Assembly: GCF_001307315.1 (NCBI RefSeq)
Contig: NZ_LGUC01000001.1
Span: 1,364,001-1,428,000 of the forward strand
Length of the DNA: 64,000 nt
Direction of reading: 5' to 3'
Source of the DNA: Halolamina pelagica
GTDB lineage: Archaea; Halobacteriota; Halobacteria; Halobacteriales; Haloferacaceae
Numbering within the stretch: position 1 is the stretch's first letter; the number at the start of each line of letters is the position of its first letter. Below the pieces are notes generated by a model, which saw only the letters and a program-made list of their open reading frames with translations, had not been told where the DNA came from and searched no databases. Below are positions 58,657-64,000 of this stretch, one piece after another. The translations under genes and the position numbers were made by a program.

Positions 58657-58705
58657 GACGGCTGTGATGCCGATCACGGCCGTCACTTCTGTTACACTCT
58701 TTCTT
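58657..58705 (+). terminator. Strong hairpin terminator after PAPS-reductase-family gene
   Basis: 12-bp stem GACGGCTGTGAT/ATCACGGCCGTC (one T-G wobble) with loop GCCG at 58657-58684, then a T-rich stretch (CACTCTTTCTT). It lies 21 bases after the stop codon at 58635. Confidence 0.65.
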
Positions 58706-58755
58706 ATCGGAATTTTTACGGTATATTTTTTACCATCTCAATTCAGGAACGGAAC
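58706..58755 (+). promoter_or_regulatory. AT-rich promoter of the small membrane peptide gene
   Basis: The stretch around GGAATTTTTACGG and TATATTTTTTACC (58708-58733) is the most AT-rich in the window and contains a TATA box (58722-58728) about 30 bases before ATG 58756. GGTA/TACC arms flank it. Suggests strong or specially regulated expression. Confidence 0.6.
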
Positions 58756-58896
58756 ATGGAATCCAACAGTTCCAGCATGGCCGCGTACCTCGCGGAGCAC
58801 CCGAAGATGGTTGGCGTGCTGTTCACGATGCTGGTGGTGCTGTCACAGGGCGCCGGCGTCGTGGCGGCCGGACAGGGAACTACTGTCGGTCCCTGA
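58756..58896 (+). CDS. 46-residue single-TM peptide next to CHAT gene
   Basis: MESNSSSMAAYLAEHPKMVG leads into one hydrophobic segment (about 18-38), ending GQGTTVGP. Ser/Asn-rich N-terminus, no Cys. It has its own AT-rich promoter and its 3' end overlaps the CHAT gene's 3' end by 17 bases, convergently. I recall such peptides as DUF7503, found next to CHAT and DUF7504 genes in haloarchaea; unverified. It could be a membrane effector or protease substrate. Confidence 0.72.
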   Translation: MESNSSSMAAYLAEHPKMVGVLFTMLVVLSQGAGVVAAGQGTTVGP

Positions 58897-60955
58897 GCGT
58901 CGATAGATCGATCGAGTTCGTCCACCACAGTTCGCCGTCGACGACGATGGGGATCCGGTGGTCGCTCAACCGTTCCACCAGCCGTTCGTAGCTGACGGTG
59001 AACGTCGCCATCTCCCCCACAGCGAGATACTGCGTCCCGTTCTCTTCGATGTACGGCCGGGTCATCGAGCCGACGTTGAACGTCGCCGTCGGGTACTCGT
59101 GGTACGTGACGGTCACCTGGTCCGGGCCGCGCTCGTCGCAGGTGAGCAACAGCGGCGTACCGGAGTCCGACTGCGAGATCGTGACGCGCCCGTCGCCGAC
59201 GACGACGTAGTTCTGCCGCGAGATCCGGATGCGGCGGATCACGTCGAGCGCGCCGTGGAAGTCGAACCCGGCGTCGAGCAGGTGGGCCAGATGCCGACCG
59301 GTCGTCGTCGCTTTCGCGTTGCTCACGCTGGTCAGCGTCGCCACCCCGCCGAAGGCGCCGGCGTCGACGAGCGCCTGGCCCTGCTCGTAGGAGCGACAGC
59401 CGTTGAGGAGGAACGCCTCGACGCCGGTCTCAGAGAGCGTCCGCAGGTCGAGATAGCCGTCGGCACACTGGACACCCTCGTCTTCGACGTGGCCGACGTA
59501 GTGGAGGAAGCTCGTCTCCGTCTCCAGCACGGACCGGAGCTCTCGCTTGGTCAGGTCGTGGTGACTCCGCACGTCGAAGGTGAGCATGTCGAAGAATCCG
59601 TACAGCTCCTCGTCGACCTCCTCGAGCATCGCTTCGTCGTTACAGACGAGCGTGACGGTCGTCGTGCTGTCGTCGGCTGGCTGGCGGTCGAGCCGCCGCC
59701 GGTAGGCGTCGACCGTCGGCTTCGAGGCGCCCATCGGGAACTGTTCGCCCACCCAGATGTGGCCGTACGTGTCCGTCTCGACCGGGGAGCGGACCGAGTC
59801 GGCCGCCGCATGGGCGTTCTGGGTCGACCGACGCCCGCGGCGCTCGGCCCGCGCGTCGTCGGCTCGGAAGAACTCCTCGAGTTCGTCGGGCTCCGCCGCC
59901 GACGTGGACTGTTCCGCGAGCGGCGTCGGGGACCGAACGATCGCGAGGTCGTCGGCGACGAACGGCAGGATCGCCGCGTTCTGGGCTGCCGGCGTCACGT
60001 CCGCGGTCAGGTGCCAGTCGAGGAGATCCTCGGTCGCCTCCCGCGGCACCGAGAGGTACGCGGCGGTCCGGCGGTCGATCGGGAGGTCGTACCACCGTTC
60101 GGGCTCGATCGTCGTTCGGTCTGCCAGCGCCGCCCGCTCCTGGAGCGACACCGGGTAGAGCCCCGCCGTCCGGGCGACACAGTCGAGCAGGAAGCAGTGT
60201 CGTAGCGTGGCGGCGGCTGCCTCCCCCAGATCGCCGCGGAGGAGCGTCGTCTCGTCGGCAGCGACGAGCCGCGGCGTGCCGGCCCCGGTGCGGACGGCGG
60301 CACCGAGGTAGTACGAAAGCGGGGCGACGCTGAACACGCTCGCGTAGTCGTGGGGCACCTGGATCTCGATGCCCGTCGCCGGCCGTTCGAAGCCGCCGGC
60401 GTCGAACGTGTCGCCGAACTCGAGCAGGGGCGGATGGCCGCGGAGCGTGGGGAACGAGCGCTCCGGCGACGTCGTTTTGAGCGCCGAGGCGAACAGCGAG
60501 ATCCCGCGAGCGACGCCGGCCGGCGTCTCCGGGACGGTGATGGTGCCCGCGGGGCGCCGATGGAGCGAGCGCGCCCCGACGAGCACTGTCGACGGGGCGT
60601 CGAAGCTGATCCGCGTGCCGGCTTCCGCGGTGCTGATCGTCGCCGGCGGCTCGATCCGGAGGTAGAGCTTCATCGGCGTGTTCGTCGCCTCGACGAACGT
60701 CGGTTCCGTTACGGACTGCTCCTGCCCCGCCACCGCCCGGCGCGCGCTGCCGTCTGCGTCCCGGAGGTGGTAGTCGACTACCGTCGGCAAGGAGAGACGA
60801 TCAGTCCGGATCCGGACCGCGTCGTCGACGGGGGTGGGGAACTGATCGGTGCTCGCCCGTGCCGGGGAGACACCGGCGGTGTCGACGACGTACTCGACCT
60901 CCTCGAGCGTATCGACGATGCGGAGGCCGCGGTCGGCGCTTTCGAACTCGATCAC
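58880..60955 (-). CDS. CHAT-domain (caspase-like) protease
   Basis: 691 residues. The N-terminal ~380 residues are a beta-rich region of unknown fold. The CHAT domain covers about 420-560: the His motif SFLHYVGHVEDEG (H485, H489) and the Cys motif AFLLNGCRSYEQG (C520) form the likely catalytic dyad of clan CD proteases. ALVDAGAFGGVATLTSVSNAKA follows, as in CHAT proteins. The C-terminal ~120 residues are another beta-rich module. Starts GTG, overlapping the stop of the upstream partner (GTGA). CHAT proteases act in bacterial defence and cell-death systems (for example TPR-CHAT); a similar role here is inference. Confidence 0.88.
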   Translation of the reverse strand: MIEFESADRGLRIVDTLEEVEYVVDTAGVSPARASTDQFPTPVDDAVRIRTDRLSLPTVVDYHLRDADGSARRAVAGQEQSVTEPTFVEATNTPMKLYLRIEPPATISTAEAGTRISFDAPSTVLVGARSLHRRPAGTITVPETPAGVARGISLFASALKTTSPERSFPTLRGHPPLLEFGDTFDAGGFERPATGIEIQVPHDYASVFSVAPLSYYLGAAVRTGAGTPRLVAADETTLLRGDLGEAAAATLRHCFLLDCVARTAGLYPVSLQERAALADRTTIEPERWYDLPIDRRTAAYLSVPREATEDLLDWHLTADVTPAAQNAAILPFVADDLAIVRSPTPLAEQSTSAAEPDELEEFFRADDARAERRGRRSTQNAHAAADSVRSPVETDTYGHIWVGEQFPMGASKPTVDAYRRRLDRQPADDSTTTVTLVCNDEAMLEEVDEELYGFFDMLTFDVRSHHDLTKRELRSVLETETSFLHYVGHVEDEGVQCADGYLDLRTLSETGVEAFLLNGCRSYEQGQALVDAGAFGGVATLTSVSNAKATTTGRHLAHLLDAGFDFHGALDVIRRIRISRQNYVVVGDGRVTISQSDSGTPLLLTCDERGPDQVTVTYHEYPTATFNVGSMTRPYIEENGTQYLAVGEMATFTVSYERLVERLSDHRIPIVVDGELWWTNSIDLSTLRDRQ

Positions 60956-61617
60956 GGTTCACCGAGCGCTACCCAGCCCGTGGCACCGCGGCCCGGGAGA
61001 TGCCAGCGTTGTTCGGGGCCAGTCCCGGCGCGGCGAAGCTCCAGCCGGGCGTCGAACACGGGTTCGAGCTCGGCGACGGCGTCGGTGTCCGGCGCTCGTG
61101 GTAGGTGGTAGTGCCCGATCCCGCGCACTCGACGGACCACACTCGTCAGGCGGTCGGTGAGCGTCCGAACGGCGCCGACCCCGTGGGCTTCGAGCAGCGT
61201 CTCGAGCGAGTAGACGCCCACGCGGAGCACGGCGGGCGGCGGCGTCTCCGCGGGCTCCCACTCGCGGATCTCGGCGTCGATCCGGCGGAGGACGGTGGTT
61301 TCGGGGCGACTCGGTTCGGTCGGGGTGTCGGCGACCGTGGCCCCCCTGAGTTCGCGCTCGTCGACCAGCGCCACCTCGTCGTCGTCGGGCGCGTACGCGC
61401 CCGGGAACCACGCCGCGTCGTCGACGCCACTGTCGGTCAGCGCGAGCACGCGGTAGCGGTCTTCGTCGGGATGGCCCAGCAGGCGCCGCGTCGCTCGGCG
61501 GGAGACGGCCTCCGGAACGTCGCCGATCACGAGCACCTGCGCCCCGCGGCGTTTGAGCTCCTGGAACGTCCGGCGGACGTTCCCACCGCCGCGGTACGTC
61601 GTCACGGGCCGGCTCAT
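60952..61617 (-). CDS. Partner protein of CHAT protease (tentative degenerate RecA/KaiC-like fold)
   Basis: 221 residues from ATG 61617 (an ATG at 61641 is also open). An alternating beta-alpha pattern (VLVIGDVPEAVSRRATRRLLG; RYRVLALTDSG; LRVGVYSLETLLEAHGVGAVRTLTDRL) and a final strand suggest a RecA/KaiC-like fold, but no Walker A loop remains. I recall this family as DUF7504; unverified. First gene of a two-gene operon with the CHAT protease through a four-base overlap, so it may sense a signal or regulate the protease. Confidence 0.75.
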   Translation of the reverse strand: MSRPVTTYRGGGNVRRTFQELKRRGAQVLVIGDVPEAVSRRATRRLLGHPDEDRYRVLALTDSGVDDAAWFPGAYAPDDDEVALVDERELRGATVADTPTEPSRPETTVLRRIDAEIREWEPAETPPPAVLRVGVYSLETLLEAHGVGAVRTLTDRLTSVVRRVRGIGHYHLPRAPDTDAVAELEPVFDARLELRRAGTGPEQRWHLPGRGATGWVALGEP

Positions 61618-61718
61618 GGCCCAAGATGGCGGCTCAGGCATGAAAAACTTCGTGATGGTCGAGGTGGACCCGTCCCCGAACCGGAGACGGTATGGCCACG
61701 GACCGACTGGTCGCCCCC

Positions 61719-62429
61719 ATGACCTGGGTGAGCCTATTCTCGGGCGGGAAAGACTCCGCGTGGGCGCTGTATCGCGCCCAGCAGGAGGGACTGGACGTCG
61801 GGCGGCTACTCACTGTCCACCCGACGGGTGACTCGTACATGTACCACACGCCCGCGACCCACCTCGCGGGCCTCGCCGCCGAGAGCATCGGTATCCCGCT
61901 CGTCGAGGTGGAACCCGATTCGTTCGGCGCCCACGACGTCGTCGACGCCGGCGCACAGGGCGACGCCGAGCTCGAACCGCTGGAGGCCGAACTGCGCCGA
62001 CTGGCCGAGGAGCCGGGGTTCGATCTCACTGGCGTCACCGCCGGTGCGGTGGAGAGCGAGTACCAGACGTCCCGGATCGAGGGGCTCTGTGACCGGCTCG
62101 GTATCGATCTGTTCGCGCCGCTCTGGCAGCGCGATCCGGGGACGCTCGCCGAGGAGATGCTCGACGCGGGCTTCGAGATCACGATCGTGCAGGTCGCCGC
62201 CGCGGGGCTCGACGAGTCCTGGCTCGGCCGGACGCTCGACGCGGACGCGTTGGCGGAACTCCGGCGCCTCAACGAGGAGTACGGCGTCCACGTACTGGGC
62301 GAAGGCGGTGAGTTCGAGACGTTCGTCGTCGACGGCCCGCATATGGCCCGGCGGATCGAGTTGGAGCTGGCCACCGAGTGGGAGGGAACCCGCGGCCACG
62401 TCGTCGTCGAGGACGCCCGACTCGAGTGA
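61719..62429 (+). CDS. dph6: Diphthine-ammonia ligase (Dph6)
   Basis: ATP-pyrophosphatase-family enzyme for the last step of diphthamide synthesis; 236 residues. Starts MTWVSLFSGGKDSAWALYRA (PP-loop SGGKDS), with GVTAGAVESEYQTSRIE, LFAPLWQRDP and VHVLGEGGEFETFVVDGP, all family motifs. ATG 61719 aligns with the family start; 61692 is open too. Completes the pathway with dphB at 8780, though far away. Confidence 0.93.
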   Translation: MTWVSLFSGGKDSAWALYRAQQEGLDVGRLLTVHPTGDSYMYHTPATHLAGLAAESIGIPLVEVEPDSFGAHDVVDAGAQGDAELEPLEAELRRLAEEPGFDLTGVTAGAVESEYQTSRIEGLCDRLGIDLFAPLWQRDPGTLAEEMLDAGFEITIVQVAAAGLDESWLGRTLDADALAELRRLNEEYGVHVLGEGGEFETFVVDGPHMARRIELELATEWEGTRGHVVVEDARLE

Positions 62430-62506
62430 GCGACGGCCTGCGGAGCTGAGTTGACAACCTGGTAGCGGTGGTGAAACGGCCGAACACCGTGGTTTTGGCC
62501 GTTGGG

Positions 62507-62656
62507 TTTATTTATGCGTGCTCAGAGTGCAAACCTGACTCGGTGAAAGGTAACACATGACACAATCACGCACCAACCCCGAGCACGTAGGCGTAACGGA
62601 TCGGTCCGCACAGTACCGGAGCCTTTCCTCGACACGGAGCGGTGGAGGTGAGGCGG
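62507..62656 (+). promoter_or_regulatory. Promoter and leader of the NhaC-family gene
   Basis: TTTATTTATG box at 62507-62516 suggests a start near 62540. The leader holds a 35-codon frame (62557-62664, MTQSRTNPEHV...) whose end overlaps the antiporter start, and a strong GGAGGTGA ribosome site at 62643-62650. The leader frame could be a coupled peptide or an unread N-terminus with a missing base. Confidence 0.55.
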
Positions 62657-64000
62657 ATGGGTGACCCCGGCGCGTTGGTACTGCCCCTGCAGAGCTCCGA
62701 GTTCGGGGCACTCTCGCTGCTGCCGCCGCTTTTGGCCATCTTCCTCGCGATGATCACCCGGCGGGCGATCATCTCGCTGTTCCTCGGGATCTGGTCCGGG
62801 GCGGTGATCTACACCGGCGGCCACGGGGTCGTGACGACGCTGACGTGGACCGCCGAGTCGATCGGTGCCAGCCTGTTCAACGCGAAGATCCTGATGATCG
62901 TGATGTTCCTGGGTGCCGGCGTCGCGATGATCTGGCGGCTGGGCGGGGCGCTGGCGATCGCCAACGCCGCCACGTCCCGGCTCGACTCCCAGCGCAAAGT
63001 CGGGCTCGCGACCTGGATCTTCGGCATGCTGTGGTTCTTCGGGGACTACTCCAACACCGCCATCGTCGGCACGACGATGCGGGATATGGCCGACGAGATG
63101 CGGATGTCCCGCGAGAAGCTCTCCTACATCATCGACTCCACCGCCGCGCCGGTGGCGACGTTCGGCATCTCCAGCTGGGTCGTCTACCAGCTGAGTATGA
63201 TCGACCAGGGGTACGAGTCCGCAGGGATCACGGGGGAGGCGCCGGGGTCGTTCACGGTGTTCCTCCAGAGCATCCCGTTCAACATGTACTGCATCTTCGC
63301 GGTCGTGATGGTCGGGATCATCGTGCTCACCCAGCGTGACTTCGGCGAGATGCTCGACGCCGAACACCGCTCCTGGAAGGAGGGGAAGGTGCTCCGGGAG
63401 GACGCGACGCCGATGCAGAGCGCCGAGGAAAGCCTGGGCGACGTGGTGACCGACGCGCCCAGCCTTCGGTTCTTCCTCATCCCCGTCGGCTCGCTGATCA
63501 CCGTCGTCTTCGTCGGCGCCGCCTTCACGGGCGTCACCGGCGCGGGCGAGGGCGCCTCGTTCATCGAGATCGTCGACAACGCCGCGTTCGTCGACGCGCT
63601 GCTGTGGGGCTCGTTCACCATGGTGGCGATGGGGATCATCTCCGGCACCATCGCCGGCCTGATGGATTTAGAGGAGGCGATGGACACGGTGATCGACGGG
63701 TTCGGCATGATGTTGACCGCCGCCTCGATCCTGATCATGGCCTGGACCATCGGGAGCGTCACCACGGTGCTCGGCACCGGGACGTACGTGACCAACGTGG
63801 CGCAGTCGTTCATCAGCCCCACGCTGTTGCCCGTGGTGATCCTGCTCGCCGCGGCGCTGATCGCGTTCTCGACCGGGACCTCGTGGGGGACGATGGCGAT
63901 CGTGACGCCGATCGCGATCCCCCTGGCCTGGAACATCGGCGGCACGACGCCGGAACTGCTGCCGGTCGCCGTCGGGACGGTGTTCAGCGGCGCCATCTTC
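62657..64000 (+). CDS. NhaC-family Na+/H+ antiporter (3' end outside window)
   Basis: Open to the window end; at least 448 residues with about ten TM helices. Motifs: LLPPLLAIFLAMITRRAIISLFLGIW, WFFGDYSNTAIVGTTMRDMADEMR (typical NhaC), DSTAAPVATFGISSWVVYQL and FSTGTSWGTMAIVTPIAIPLAWN. Family members exchange Na+ for H+ or related substrates. Start ATG 62657 chosen for the GGAGGTGA site eight bases upstream. Confidence 0.9.
   Translation, partial: MGDPGALVLPLQSSEFGALSLLPPLLAIFLAMITRRAIISLFLGIWSGAVIYTGGHGVVTTLTWTAESIGASLFNAKILMIVMFLGAGVAMIWRLGGALAIANAATSRLDSQRKVGLATWIFGMLWFFGDYSNTAIVGTTMRDMADEMRMSREKLSYIIDSTAAPVATFGISSWVVYQLSMIDQGYESAGITGEAPGSFTVFLQSIPFNMYCIFAVVMVGIIVLTQRDFGEMLDAEHRSWKEGKVLREDATPMQSAEESLGDVVTDAPSLRFFLIPVGSLITVVFVGAAFTGVTGAGEGASFIEIVDNAAFVDALLWGSFTMVAMGIISGTIAGLMDLEEAMDTVIDGFGMMLTAASILIMAWTIGSVTTVLGTGTYVTNVAQSFISPTLLPVVILLAAALIAFSTGTSWGTMAIVTPIAIPLAWNIGGTTPELLPVAVGTVFSGAIF

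Overview
The window is chromosomal DNA from an extremely halophilic archaeon (class Halobacteria). It is very GC-rich, its proteins are strongly acidic, many starts look leaderless or overlap the previous stop as ATGA/GTGA, and it carries haloarchaeal hallmark genes: an S-layer glycoprotein with a PGF-CTERM tail next to archaeosortase A, halocyanin plus ba3-type oxidase, a fused FolCP, a PurN-AICAR transformylase fusion, SRP19, Gar1, RNase P proteins and a proteasome alpha subunit. I cannot name the species.

Layout. 1-4.5 kb: 7TM histidine kinase (cut by the window start), DRG-type GTPase, a 72-bp tandem repeat array, a VOC protein, and a VapBC-like toxin-antitoxin cassette flanked by a 37-bp direct repeat. 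4.5-10.9 kb: S-layer glycoprotein, archaeosortase A, diphthine synthase, PrsW-like protease. 10.9-15.5 kb: a divergent pair of peptide-type ABC permeases present twice in tandem. 15.5-23.5 kb: copper ATPase and a ba3 oxidase cluster with a two-domain halocyanin. 23.5-24.2 kb: gene debris and tRNA-Thr(CGU). 24.2-31.5 kb: Trm5, a cobalamin-type BtuCDF transporter, SRP19-Gar1, presenilin homologue, PUA and NYN proteins. 31.7-37.7 kb: lysine operon dapA-dapB-dapD-lysA-dapF-dapE. 37.7-49 kb: stress protein, purB, purN/H, an ECF transporter (S, fused AA', T), ahcY, erythromycin-esterase-like protein. 49-54.7 kb: folCP-rnp3-methyltransferase-rnp2-psmA superoperon and an acetyltransferase. 54.7-64 kb: a second 72-bp array in the opposite orientation, wHTH protein, glutaredoxin, IscA-type protein, PAPS-reductase-family protein, a CHAT-protease locus, Dph6, and an NhaC-family antiporter (cut by the window end).

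The most interesting candidates for something undescribed are: (i) the three-gene CHAT locus at 58.7-61.6 kb (a caspase-like protease, a partner tentatively read as a degenerate RecA/KaiC-like protein, and a 46-residue membrane peptide); (ii) the structured 72-bp repeat family at two loci, whose stems co-vary; (iii) the toxin-antitoxin cassette whose flanking repeat regenerates the C-terminus of the gene it entered.

Caution on quality: at least 27 otherwise intact genes, including essential ones, contain a single-base deficit, nearly always in a G or C run. I read these as sequencing or assembly errors, not pseudogenes, and give the full corrected gene spans.
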